DNA of 64,000 bases, from positions 124,001 through 188,000 of the forward strand of contig JASBUI010000004.1 in assembly GCA_030148005.1 (NCBI GenBank), read 5' to 3'. The stretch is from Paracoccaceae bacterium (GTDB taxonomy: Bacteria; Pseudomonadota; Alphaproteobacteria; Rhodobacterales; Rhodobacteraceae). The position numbers were made by a program, and so were the translations under genes. Position 1 is the first letter of the stretch; each line of letters opens with the position of its first letter. This document shows positions 52,698 through 60,916 of the stretch, one piece after another. The notes under the pieces are model-generated. The model made no database searches. It was not told the DNA's origin and worked only from the letters and a program-made list of their open reading frames with translations.

Positions 52698-54140
52698 TTA
52701 ACCGGGGCCAAGCGTGGTGCAGCTGACGCCGCGCGCTTCAAGGCGGCGGCAGGCCAGATCGGACATCTCTTTGGTCATGCCGACAAAGTTGGCTTCCCAG
52801 CCGCGCGGCTGGTTGGAAACCTTGCGCAGGGCGCCTTCGAGCGTCGTCATCTCGGTCAGGGCGGTCTTGAGCAGCACACGCTCGGCCTGATTGCGGGTGG
52901 TGTAGCGGCCCACGTTGATGCCCCAGTAGCGGCCGCCGGAAGTGGACATGCGCGTCACCACGCGGGTTTCAGGCGGGTCTGTGTCGAGGCTTTCGTCCGG
53001 TGGGGCGCTGGCAAGGATCAGATCCGCCGGGCGCGGCGGCGGTGTGGTCGAGATCGCCTTGGGGGCGGTGGCGTTCTGTGCGGGGCTTGGGGCTTCGGCG
53101 CTGGCCATTTCGGTGTTTGCCACCTCGGCCACGGCCTTTTTCACGCTATCCTCGATTGCCAGCAAAAGATCCTGCGAAGGCGCGGGCGCTGATTTGCCGG
53201 GACGGGGCTCTGGCCGCGGGCTTTTCTTGACGGCAAGGACCATGCGCAGCGTCTTGCCCTTTGCGCCGGGCTTTTGGTTGTAGGTCGGCAGGGCGGGCTT
53301 GCGGACCGGGGCCGATGAGGGCGCGCGGGCAAAGCCGAGATCCAAAAGCTCTGCCACGCGGGCGTTGCGGCTTGAACCTGAGCGCCCGCCAAAGACGGTT
53401 GCGATGATGCGTTCGTTGCCGCGGCGGGCCGATGCGACAAGGTTGAAACCTGCCGCGCGGGTATAGCCGGTCTTGATGCCATCGGCGCCGGGGTAGTTGG
53501 ACAAAAGCCTGCGGTTGGTATTGCGGACATCGCGGACACCGGCGTCGGCGGTCTTGCGCGAGAAAAGGTTGTAGTAGTCGGGGTAGTCGTAAAAGAGGTG
53601 CCGGCCCAGCGTGGTCATGTCGCGCGCGGTGGACAGGTGCCCCGATCTGGTAAGCCCGTTGGCGTTCTTGAAGGTGGTGCGCGTCATGCCAAGGGCCTTG
53701 GCGGTACGGTTCATCCGGTTGACAAAGGCCGTTTCGCTGCCGCTGACAGCCTCGCCAATGGCGGTGGCGGCGTCATTGGCCGATTTCACTGCGGCGGCGC
53801 GGATCAGGTAGCGCAGTTTGATGCGCTGGCCCGGGCGCAGGCCCAGCTTTGACGGCGGCTCGGCCGCGGCATTCTTTGAGATGCGCACCATGGTGTCGAG
53901 CGTGATCTCACCCTTCTTGATGGCCTCGAAGGTAATGTAGAGGGTCATCATCTTTGTCAGCGAAGCGGGGTGCAGGCGGGTGTCGGCATTGCTTGCGTGC
54001 AGGACCTTGCCGGTGCGGGCGTCGACAACAAAGGCGGCATATGGAGCGGCTGCGGCAATAGAGGGCGCAAACGCCAGAAGACAAATTACAATTGTCCGAA
54101 ATAGCCACAAAGTGGCGCACTGCCCAAGACGTGTTTTCAC
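52698..54140 (-). CDS. D-alanyl-D-alanine carboxypeptidase with C-terminal SPOR domain
   Basis: The 480-residue low-molecular-weight PBP has a signal peptide (IVICLLAFAPSIAAAAPYA) and the three active-site motifs: SLTK (in HPASLTKMMTLY, near 60), SAN (in AVKSANDAATAIG, near 118) and KTG (in GADGIKTGYTRAAG, near 220). A Pro/Ala-rich linker leads to a C-terminal SPOR-like domain (RYWGINVGRYTTRNQAERVLLKTAL). SPOR domains target denuded peptidoglycan at septa. It removes terminal D-Ala from stem peptides, a source of D-alanine. It is transcribed alone; the gap 54141-54340 is AT-rich and holds its promoter region. Confidence 0.93.
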   Translation of the reverse strand: MKTRLGQCATLWLFRTIVICLLAFAPSIAAAAPYAAFVVDARTGKVLHASNADTRLHPASLTKMMTLYITFEAIKKGEITLDTMVRISKNAAAEPPSKLGLRPGQRIKLRYLIRAAAVKSANDAATAIGEAVSGSETAFVNRMNRTAKALGMTRTTFKNANGLTRSGHLSTARDMTTLGRHLFYDYPDYYNLFSRKTADAGVRDVRNTNRRLLSNYPGADGIKTGYTRAAGFNLVASARRGNERIIATVFGGRSGSSRNARVAELLDLGFARAPSSAPVRKPALPTYNQKPGAKGKTLRMVLAVKKSPRPEPRPGKSAPAPSQDLLLAIEDSVKKAVAEVANTEMASAEAPSPAQNATAPKAISTTPPPRPADLILASAPPDESLDTDPPETRVVTRMSTSGGRYWGINVGRYTTRNQAERVLLKTALTEMTTLEGALRKVSNQPRGWEANFVGMTKEMSDLACRRLEARGVSCTTLGPG

Positions 54141-54340
54141 GTCGCTTGCCTATTTTCTGCCTCTGTCCTTTCGCTTCTTTGAGCGAATAGGAACTATTGA
54201 AAACACGCTAACACAAAGAAATATTTCAGAAAATACCTTTCTCAAAGTTTCTTTTTTGCTATACGAATGTGCGCCATCCGCCACATGTTGGGGGCGGTGC
54301 GGCGGGCTATACCACATAGGCCGGAAAACGGCCCTTGGGC

Positions 54341-55048
54341 TTAGCTGTTCAGGATCTTGTCGACCAGCGATGTCAGGGGGGCAAGCGTTTCAAGTTGCCG
54401 AAACCGGGCGTGGCCGGATGGCGCGGGCGCATGTTCAAGTTCCCATGTCAGGTCATGGGGGACGTGAACGCCCCATGCCCCGGCGGCGATGGCCGGGTTG
54501 ACGTCGGATTTCAGCGAATTGCCAACCATCATTGATCTGTCCGGCGTCGTGCCGTGGCGCAGGAATATGGCGCCATAGACCTCTGGGGTTTTCTCGGACA
54601 CGATTTCGACCCCGTCGAAAAGATCGCCAAGGCCGGACTGGGCCAGTTTGCGTTCCTGATCCATCAGATCGCCCTTGGTGATCAAAAGCACCTGAAAGCG
54701 CTGGGAAAGCTGGGTGACGACGCTTTGGGCGTGCGGAAGAAGCTGAATGGGGTGATCCAGCATCGAGCGGCCTTCGAGAATGATCTCGTTGATCACCGAA
54801 GCGGGGACGGCGCCATCGGTCACTTCGATCGCGGTTTCGATCATCGAAAGGACAAAGCCCTTTACGCCATAGCCGTAGTGCCCAAGGTTGCGCCTTTCGG
54901 CGGACAAAAGCCGCTGGGCCAGATGATCACTGTCGGTAAAGTCGGCCAGAAGCGCGGTAAAACGTTCCTGCGTCAGGCGAAACACCTCTTCATTGTGCCA
55001 AAGCGTGTCGTCGGCATCAAAAGCAATTGTCGCAAGTTTTTCGGTCAC
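54341..55048 (-). CDS. HAD-superfamily hydrolase
   Basis: A 235-residue haloacid-dehalogenase-type phosphatase: the nucleophile motif AFDADDTLWHNEE (DxDxT variant) at the start, the motif-II LLITKGDLMDQERKLA, and the C-terminal MVGNSLKSDVNPAIAAGAWGVHVP (motif IV). The substrate is unknown. The frame opens at 55081. I prefer the GTG at 55048 because GGGGGAG sits about 10 nt before it and the protein then starts just before the nucleophile strand, but the ATG 33 bp upstream is possible. Divergent from clpS. Confidence 0.85.
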   Translation of the reverse strand: MTEKLATIAFDADDTLWHNEEVFRLTQERFTALLADFTDSDHLAQRLLSAERRNLGHYGYGVKGFVLSMIETAIEVTDGAVPASVINEIILEGRSMLDHPIQLLPHAQSVVTQLSQRFQVLLITKGDLMDQERKLAQSGLGDLFDGVEIVSEKTPEVYGAIFLRHGTTPDRSMMVGNSLKSDVNPAIAAGAWGVHVPHDLTWELEHAPAPSGHARFRQLETLAPLTSLVDKILNS

Positions 55049-55146
55049 TTTACATTGCTCCCCCAGCTTGCCCCTTTTCATGAGGTTCCAACGCCTTATA
55101 TAGTTGCCGGCAGACTAATGCAGTAAAGTTCCACGGGATGTAACGC

Positions 55147-55488
55147 GTGACAGATCGGCCTTTCATGATGTCGGACGACGATGGTGGCGGTGATACCGAC
55201 GCCAGTCTGCTGACGAAAACGAAGACCAAGACAGAGCGGCCACCGCTTTATAAAGTCATGCTGTTGAACGACGATTACACCCCGATGGAGTTTGTGGTGC
55301 ATGTTCTGGAGCGGTTTTTCGGGATGAACCACGCGCAGGCTTTTGAGTTGATGCTGACGGTCCACAAGAAGGGGCTTGCCGTGGTTGGCGTCTTCAGCCA
55401 CGAGATTGCCGAGACAAAGGTTGCCCAGGTGATGGATTTCGCGCAGCGCAACCAGCACCCGCTTCAGTGCACCATGGAAAAGGAATAG
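55147..55488 (+). CDS. clpS: ATP-dependent Clp protease adaptor ClpS
   Basis: A roughly 113-residue protein with [43 protein letters not shown] and [21 protein letters not shown], unmistakably ClpS, which hands N-degron substrates to ClpAP. The start may be the GTG at 55147 (weak ribosome site) or the ATG pair at 55165/55168; only the flexible N-terminus changes. clpA is not in the window. An rsmC-like gene starts 18 bp after. Confidence 0.93.
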   Translation: MTDRPFMMSDDDGGGDTDASLLTKTKTKTERPPLYKVMLLNDDYTPMEFVVHVLERFFGMNHAQAFELMLTVHKKGLAVVGVFSHEIAETKVAQVMDFAQRNQHPLQCTMEKE

Positions 55489-55506
55489 GGCGGCGCGCCC
55501 GACCAG

Positions 55507-56499
55507 ATGCAGGTTTCCAGACTTTCACTTGCCCTCGACGAAGGGCTTGTTCTGCCTGAGGGCGGAACGCTTGGCGTTTACCTGCCGCGTGCGGGGTACG
55601 ACCTTGGGGATGTGCCGCGCGAGGGTGTTCGCATCGTGCAGGGGTTCTATCCTGATCACGCGGCGTTCAAGGCGATGGGCTATGACACCCAGCCAGAGCC
55701 ATCGGGAAGCTATGACGCGGCGCTTGTCGTTGTTCCGCGGTCCAAGCCGCATGCCCGTGCGGCGATCGCAGATGCGGCCGCACGCGTGGGCACGGGGCTT
55801 ATTATCGTGGATGGGCACAAGACCGACGGTGTCGACAGTTTGCTGAAGGATGTGCGCAAGCGCACGCCGGTGATCGGGTCCATTCCCAAGGCGCATGGGC
55901 GCATCTTCTGGTTTCAGGCAAGCGCGGCTTTTGCCGACTGGGCCGCCGGTCCGGCCACCAACGCAGATGGGTTTCAGACGGCGCCGGGCGTCTTTTCAGC
56001 CGATGGCGTTGATCCGGGCAGCGCGCTTTTGGCGCAGAACCTGCCTGCGCGCCTTCCGGCGAAGGTTTGCGATCTGGGGGCGGGGTGGGGCTTTCTTTCC
56101 GGCGCGATCCTGTCGCGGGACGGGGTGCAGGAACTGGACATCGTCGAAGCCGACTACAGCGCGCTGGCCTGCGCGCGCGCAAACATCAGCGACAGCCGCG
56201 CCCGGTTTCACTGGGCCGATGCTACCGACTTTCAGCTAGGCGGCTTTGATGCGGTCGTCACCAACCCGCCGTTTCACACCGGGCGGCGCGCGGAACCTTC
56301 GCTGGGGCGCGCCTTTATCGCCTCGGCGGCGCGACTTTTAGCCCCGCGCGGAGAGCTTTGGCTGGTCGCCAACCGGCATTTGCCCTACGAGGCGGCGATG
56401 GCCGAAGAGTTTCGCGATGTCCGCGAAGTGGCAGGCTCGCCGGCGTTCAAGGTTCTGTTTGGCGGACGCCCGCAAGGGCACGCTCGAACCCGGCGCTGA
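55507..56499 (+). CDS. RsmC-like class I SAM methyltransferase
   Basis: A 330-residue protein whose N-terminal half resembles a decayed methyltransferase domain and whose C-terminal half has the SAM motif VCDLGAGWGFLSGAIL (near 190-205) and the catalytic NPPFHTG near 258-264. This is the layout of RsmC (16S G1207) and RlmG (23S G1835). Which G is the target is uncertain. It begins 18 bp after clpS. Likely start ATG 55507. Confidence 0.87.
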   Translation: MQVSRLSLALDEGLVLPEGGTLGVYLPRAGYDLGDVPREGVRIVQGFYPDHAAFKAMGYDTQPEPSGSYDAALVVVPRSKPHARAAIADAAARVGTGLIIVDGHKTDGVDSLLKDVRKRTPVIGSIPKAHGRIFWFQASAAFADWAAGPATNADGFQTAPGVFSADGVDPGSALLAQNLPARLPAKVCDLGAGWGFLSGAILSRDGVQELDIVEADYSALACARANISDSRARFHWADATDFQLGGFDAVVTNPPFHTGRRAEPSLGRAFIASAARLLAPRGELWLVANRHLPYEAAMAEEFRDVREVAGSPAFKVLFGGRPQGHARTRR

Positions 56500-56540
56500 A
56501 ATCGCCTAGCCTCGGCGGCGAAGAATCACGAGGATATGCA

Positions 56541-57350
56541 ATGTCATTTTCTGTTCAGGGCAAGACGGCCATCGTTACAGGCGGCGCCAATGGCGTGGGT
56601 CTGGCAATCGGGCGGCATTTTCTGGAAGAAGGGGCGAATGTCGTTTTTGCCGATATGGATGAGGCGGGGCTGGCTGAAGAGGTTGGTGATCTGGCCGGTG
56701 AGGACAAGCCGGCGCGCCTTTTTGCCGGTGATCTGCGCGAAAGGCTGACGATTGCCAATCTTTTGTCGGCCACGATCGATGCCTATGAGAGGGTGGATAT
56801 TCTGGTCAACGCCAGCCGCCAGATCATCGCTTCGGACCCGCTTAGCGACGAGGATGACGCGGTGGAAACGCTGCTTCAGCAGAACCTGATGACAAGCCTG
56901 CGGCTGAGCCAGCTTGTTTCAAAGCGGATGATCCATCAGGCCGAGAAAGAGGGCCGCGAAGAGGGGCTTTCGGGCAGCATTGTCAATATCTCTTCGATTG
57001 CCGCGCGCCGCACCCATCCCCAGCTTTTGGCCTATTCGGTGTCGACGGCCGCTTTGGACCAGATGACGCGGTCGATGGCGGTGGCGCTGGCGCCGCACCG
57101 GATCCGGGTCAATGGCGTCGCCTTTGGCAGCGTGATGAGCGCAAGCCTGAAGGGCGCGCTGAAGGAAAACACCGAGTTTCGCGGCGATATCACCGATCAC
57201 ACGCCGCTGGCGCGGATCGCGAACCCGCGCGAAGTGGCCGATGCGGTTCAGTATCTGGCCTCGGATGCGTCAAGTTTCGTGACCGGGCAGATCATAACCG
57301 TGGATGGCGGGCGGACGCTTTTGGATCCGGTCGCGGCGCCCGCGCACTGA
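56541..57350 (+). CDS. SDR-family protein with altered active site (YxxxT instead of YxxxK)
   Basis: The 269-residue SDR has TGGANGVGLAIGRHF (near 14-28), the adenine-site aspartate in VVFADMDEA, the NAS-type segment LVNASRQI, and the serine-tyrosine region NISSIAARRTHPQLLAYSVSTAAL. The usual YxxxK lysine is threonine here (codons TAT TCG GTG TCG ACG). The C-terminal VTGQIITVDGG is intact. The residue is essential in most SDRs, so it may act differently or use another base. GAGGA lies before the ATG at 56541. Precedes hemF. Confidence 0.88.
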   Translation: MSFSVQGKTAIVTGGANGVGLAIGRHFLEEGANVVFADMDEAGLAEEVGDLAGEDKPARLFAGDLRERLTIANLLSATIDAYERVDILVNASRQIIASDPLSDEDDAVETLLQQNLMTSLRLSQLVSKRMIHQAEKEGREEGLSGSIVNISSIAARRTHPQLLAYSVSTAALDQMTRSMAVALAPHRIRVNGVAFGSVMSASLKGALKENTEFRGDITDHTPLARIANPREVADAVQYLASDASSFVTGQIITVDGGRTLLDPVAAPAH

Positions 57351-57377
57351 CGCGAGGGGGGCTAGGCGGGTTTGAAT

Positions 57378-57391
57378 TTGAGACAGATCAA
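57378..57391 (+). promoter_or_regulatory. FNR-like box upstream of hemF
   Basis: TTGAGACAGATCAA matches TTGAT-N4-ATCAA at 9 of 10 fixed bases. Its centre is about 70 bp before the hemF start at 57455, close to the spacing of the ccoG box (67 bp). A -41.5 placement would start transcription near 57426. Confidence 0.6.
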
Positions 57392-57454
57392 GGCAGCGCG
57401 GCGCCAACTGCCCTAGGGCATGGCAGGCGAATGCAACAAGTAAGGACGGACGGG

Positions 57455-58336
57455 ATGGAAAGTGAAAAGGCGCAGGCCTCTGCCTGGTTTCGCGAGTTGA
57501 GAGATCAGATTGTCGCGGCGTTCGAAGCGCTGGAGGACAGCCAGAGCGAGGGGCCCTTTGCCGATCAGCCGGCCGGGCGGTTCGAAGTGTCACAGACCAG
57601 CCGGGCCTCGGACGATGGAAGCGATGCGGGCGGCGGCCTTATGAGCGTGATGCGGGGGGGCCGTGTCTTTGAGAAGGTCGGCGTCAATGTATCGACTGTT
57701 TACGGCCAGCTGGGCGCGCGGGCGCAGGCGGCCATGGCGGCGCGCAAGAACATCGAAGGCATGGCAGAGGATCCGCGGTTCTGGGCCTCGGGGATCAGCC
57801 TTGTGGCGCATATGCAGAACCCGCATACGCCTGCGGTTCACATGAACACGCGCATGTTCTGGACGCCGCATGCGTGGTGGTTCGGCGGCGGGTCCGACCT
57901 GAACCCCTGTATCGAGTATGACGAGGATACGGCGGCCTTTCACGCGGTGCAGAAGGCGCAGTGCGATCTGCATGATCCCGAGTATTACCCCCGCTACAAG
58001 GCTTGGGCGGATGAGTATTTCTATGTGCCTCATCGCGGGCGTGCGCGCGGTGTGGGCGGCATTTTCTATGACGATCACAACAGCGGTGACTGGGCGGCGG
58101 ATTTCGCCTTTACCAAGGATGTCGGGCGCGCGTTTCTGAAGGCGTTCCTGCCGGTCACTGAAAAGCACCGGAACGATCCATGGACCGAGGCCGACAAGGA
58201 TGCGCAGCTGATCCACCGCGGGCTATATGCCGAGTACAACCTTGTCTATGACCGCGGCACGAAGTTCGGGCTTGAGACCGGCCATGATGCGAATGCGGTT
58301 CTGATGTCGCTGCCGCCGCTGGCCAAATGGGTTTAA
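57455..58336 (+). CDS. hemF: Oxygen-dependent coproporphyrinogen III oxidase
   Basis: HemF decarboxylates coproporphyrinogen III to protoporphyrinogen IX with oxygen. The 293-residue protein contains FRELRDQIVAAFEALED near the start, GVNVSTVYGQLGARAQAAM, HMNTRMFWTPHAWWFGGGSDLNPC and GVGGIFYDDHNSGDW, HemF signatures. I choose the ATG at 57455 (TAAGGAC lies upstream) over the ATG at 57431, which would fall about 5 nt from a transcription start set by the FNR-like box. It uses oxygen; how FnrL might act on it is open. Confidence 0.96.
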   Translation: MESEKAQASAWFRELRDQIVAAFEALEDSQSEGPFADQPAGRFEVSQTSRASDDGSDAGGGLMSVMRGGRVFEKVGVNVSTVYGQLGARAQAAMAARKNIEGMAEDPRFWASGISLVAHMQNPHTPAVHMNTRMFWTPHAWWFGGGSDLNPCIEYDEDTAAFHAVQKAQCDLHDPEYYPRYKAWADEYFYVPHRGRARGVGGIFYDDHNSGDWAADFAFTKDVGRAFLKAFLPVTEKHRNDPWTEADKDAQLIHRGLYAEYNLVYDRGTKFGLETGHDANAVLMSLPPLAKWV

Positions 58337-58358
58337 GGCGCGGCATCTGTCGCAAGTG

Positions 58359-58413
58359 AACTGCCCCCCGGGGGGCAGTTGCCTTCGGCGAGGATATTTG
58401 GACCACAAAGAAG
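58359..58413. repeat. 22-bp GC palindrome plus diverged copy 3 of the intergenic hairpin element
   Basis: A perfect 22-bp palindrome (half-site AACTGCCCCCC, 58359-58369, mirrored to 58380) is followed by GCCTTCGGCGAGGATATTTG and AAAGAAGCG (58381-58413), which resembles the element at 26082 and 36336. It lies between the convergent hemF and FAD-oxidase genes and would serve as a two-way terminator. Confidence 0.65.
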
Positions 58414-58415
58414 CG

Positions 58416-59828
58416 TCAGTCCGGCAAGACCTTGCCCGGGTTCATGATGCCTTTGGGATCAAGGGTGGATTTGATCTGGCGCATGACGGCGAGGGCGGCG
58501 GGGTCTTTGCGGCGCGCCATTGAGGGGCGTTTGGTCAGGCCGATCCCGTGCTCGGCCGAGAAGCTGCCGCCAAGGTCGGTGACGATTTCCTCGATGCATT
58601 CGGTGATATCCGAGATCAGCGCCGGGTCGTTCCGGCGGGGGTAGACGGTGTAGTGGATATTGCCGTCGCCGAGGTGGGCGACGATCATTGTCGTGGCATC
58701 GGCATCAAGGCCGGGGAGCGCCGCGCCGGCGCGGTCAAGGAAGGTTGCCACGCTGTCCAGTGGCACGGCGATATCGGCGTTGATGATCGGGTGGCGGCCA
58801 AGGGTTATTTCGGCGGCGGCTTCGCGTCTGGCCCACATCTGGGCGCGCTGGTTTTCGGAGTGGGCGATGGTGGCGTCAAGGATGCGTCCTGCGCTGAGGT
58901 GGCTTTGCAACGCCTCTTCAAGGCGGCTGACCACCGGGATCGAGCCGTCGGGCTGAACTTGGGCGTCATGGGCGGCGGTGGCGCCGATCTCTAGCAGGAC
59001 GTTGATGTCGTAGGTCTGTTCGAAGGGTGGCCGGGCCTTTGGGAAGTGCTGAAGATGGCGCTGGATGTAGACGGCGGGCATGTATTCAAATGCCTCGACC
59101 GCGCCGCCGAAGGTTTGTTGCAAATCATTGAGCAGCTCTAGCGCGCCGCCGAGGTCGCTGAGCGCGACCATGGCGGTGGCGTAGGCGCGCGGTTTTGGGA
59201 AAAGTTTCAGCGTGGCCGCGGTGATCACGCCAAGCGTGCCTTCGGCGCCGATGAAGAGGTCCTTCAGATCATAGCCGGAGTTGTCCTTGTGAAGCTGGGA
59301 CATCAGGTTCAAAACCTCGCCCGAGGGCAGGACAACTTCGAGGCCAAGACAGAGGGCGCGGGTATTGCCGTAGCGCAGAACGTTGGAGCCACCGGCGTTC
59401 GTTGAAAGCGCTCCGCCGATCATGGCCGAGCTGCGCGCGCCGAACATCAGGGGGAAGACAAGGTCATGCTGGTCGGCGGCGCTGTGCAGGGTTGAGAGGA
59501 TGACGCCAGCCTCGGCCACGGCGATGCGGGCCTTGGGGCGGATGTCGCGCAGTTTGTTCAGGCGCGAAAGTGAGAGCATCAACGCGTCTTTTGCGAAGGT
59601 GCCGCCTGCAAGGCCGGTGTTGCCTGCGATGGGAACGACGGGCGTGCCGCTGGCGCTGGCAAGGCGCATGATAAAGGCGACCTCATCGGTGTCGGCGGGG
59701 CGCAGAACGGCGAGGGGCGAGGAGATGTAGGCGCCGGTTGCATCCTTGGCATAGCCGCCCATTTCGGCGCCGGTCAGGACGTTGCGGGGGCCGATACGAT
59801 CCGAGATTTGCTGAACGATGCTGGTCAT
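58416..59828 (-). CDS. FAD-linked oxidase (D-lactate/D-2-hydroxyglutarate dehydrogenase-like)
   Basis: A 470-residue protein with an N-terminal FAD PCMH domain (PVVPIAGNTGLAGGTFA; GGALSTNAGGSNVLRYGNTR; FIGAEGTLGVITAATLKLFP) and a C-terminal oxidase domain with HLGDGNIHYTVYP, FSAEHGIG and IKSTLDPKGIMNPGKVLPD. These match the GlcD/D-LDH2/D2HGDH group. The exact substrate (D-lactate, D-2-hydroxyglutarate or glycolate) is undecided. It lies 76 bp downstream of ctaB on the same strand. Confidence 0.9.
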   Translation of the reverse strand: MTSIVQQISDRIGPRNVLTGAEMGGYAKDATGAYISSPLAVLRPADTDEVAFIMRLASASGTPVVPIAGNTGLAGGTFAKDALMLSLSRLNKLRDIRPKARIAVAEAGVILSTLHSAADQHDLVFPLMFGARSSAMIGGALSTNAGGSNVLRYGNTRALCLGLEVVLPSGEVLNLMSQLHKDNSGYDLKDLFIGAEGTLGVITAATLKLFPKPRAYATAMVALSDLGGALELLNDLQQTFGGAVEAFEYMPAVYIQRHLQHFPKARPPFEQTYDINVLLEIGATAAHDAQVQPDGSIPVVSRLEEALQSHLSAGRILDATIAHSENQRAQMWARREAAAEITLGRHPIINADIAVPLDSVATFLDRAGAALPGLDADATTMIVAHLGDGNIHYTVYPRRNDPALISDITECIEEIVTDLGGSFSAEHGIGLTKRPSMARRKDPAALAVMRQIKSTLDPKGIMNPGKVLPD

Positions 59829-59904
59829 GTGAAAACTGCTAGCGCAAAGCGCGCGGGCGCGCCAGAGGGGCAGGCGCGCCGCCGCCTCTGGCGCTTGTGC
59901 GGTA

Positions 59905-60834
59905 TCACGTCAGGCCAAGGGCCGCATCGGCGACAAGGGCCGCGAAGTGCAGGAAAAGGTAGACCAGAGACTGGCGGAAATAGCTTTTCTCGACGGCGAA
60001 ACCGTCGCGGGCCGATTGCGCGTCCGAGCGGTGGTAGATGCGCCATGCGCCCCATATGAAACGGGCGTTCAGAAGTATTGCCGTGACAAGGTAGACCGGG
60101 CCAAAAAGGCCGATCGCGGCGGGCAGGATGGCGAGAATGGCAAGAAGAACGGCGTAGACCAGAATGTGCTTTCGCGTGGCCGGGTGGCCGTGGGTGACGG
60201 TCAGCATGGGCACGCCTGCGCGGCTGTAATCCTCTTTCATGAAGAGGGCCAGCGACCAGAAATGCGGCGGGGTCCACATGAAGATCAGAAGGAACATGAA
60301 CAGGCTGGCCGCCGAGATGGTTCCGGTGGCCGCGGCCCAGCCGATCATCGGTGGAAGGGCGCCGGCCGCGCCGCCGATGACGATGTTCTGAGGCGTGCGC
60401 CGTTTAAGCCAGATCGTGTAGATGACGACGTAGAAAAAGATGGTGAAGGCCAGAAGGGCGGCGGCCACAGGGTTGGCGACAATGCCAAGGGCCACAACCG
60501 AAAAGACCGACAGGATCAGCCCAAAGATCAGCGCGGCGCGGGCAGAGACCTGTCCGGCGGGGATCGGGCGGTTCTGGGTGCGTGACATGATGGCGTCGAT
60601 ATCGGCGTCCCACCACATGTTCAGAGCGCCCGAGGCGCCGCCGCCGAGAGCGATCAGCAAGATCGACAGAAGGGCGCTTAGCGGGTCCACCGAAGTGGGC
60701 GCAACCAGTAGCCCGACAGCGGCGGTGAAAACCACAAGCGACATCACGCGCGGTTTGAGGAGGACCACATAGGTCTGAATGGCAAGCCGTGGCCCGCGCG
60801 GCAGGGAGGGTTTGTATGAAATGGCGTCTGTCAT
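59905..60834 (-). CDS. ctaB: Protoheme IX farnesyltransferase (heme O synthase)
   Basis: CtaB adds the farnesyl group to heme B to make heme O. The 309-residue membrane protein has the prenyltransferase motif NMWWDADIDAIMSRTQNRP (near 70-88), several helices, and the second Asp-rich loop MKEDYSRAGVPML. ATG 60834 gives MTDAISYKPSLPRG; a start at 60891 would need an upstream in-frame extension. It is the third visible gene of the B-family oxidase cluster, suggesting a heme O or A cofactor for that oxidase; ctaA is not visible. Confidence 0.95.
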   Translation of the reverse strand: MTDAISYKPSLPRGPRLAIQTYVVLLKPRVMSLVVFTAAVGLLVAPTSVDPLSALLSILLIALGGGASGALNMWWDADIDAIMSRTQNRPIPAGQVSARAALIFGLILSVFSVVALGIVANPVAAALLAFTIFFYVVIYTIWLKRRTPQNIVIGGAAGALPPMIGWAAATGTISAASLFMFLLIFMWTPPHFWSLALFMKEDYSRAGVPMLTVTHGHPATRKHILVYAVLLAILAILPAAIGLFGPVYLVTAILLNARFIWGAWRIYHRSDAQSARDGFAVEKSYFRQSLVYLFLHFAALVADAALGLT

Positions 60835-60861
60835 GAATTTGGCCTTTGCTTGAAGGTCAGG

Positions 60862-60890
60862 TGCGGGCCGGGACAACCCCCCGGCCCGCA
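60862..60890 (-). other. Intercistronic hairpin between the cupredoxin gene and ctaB
   Basis: TGCGGGCCGGG (60862-60872) pairs perfectly over 11 bp with CCCGGCCCGCA (60880-60890), 7-nt loop, and lies 28 bp before the ctaB ATG. It has no U-run, so it may partly terminate or stabilise the upstream mRNA rather than end the transcript. Confidence 0.55.
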
Positions 60891-60916
60891 AAGATGCGGC
60901 GCGTTGGAGAGGCGCG

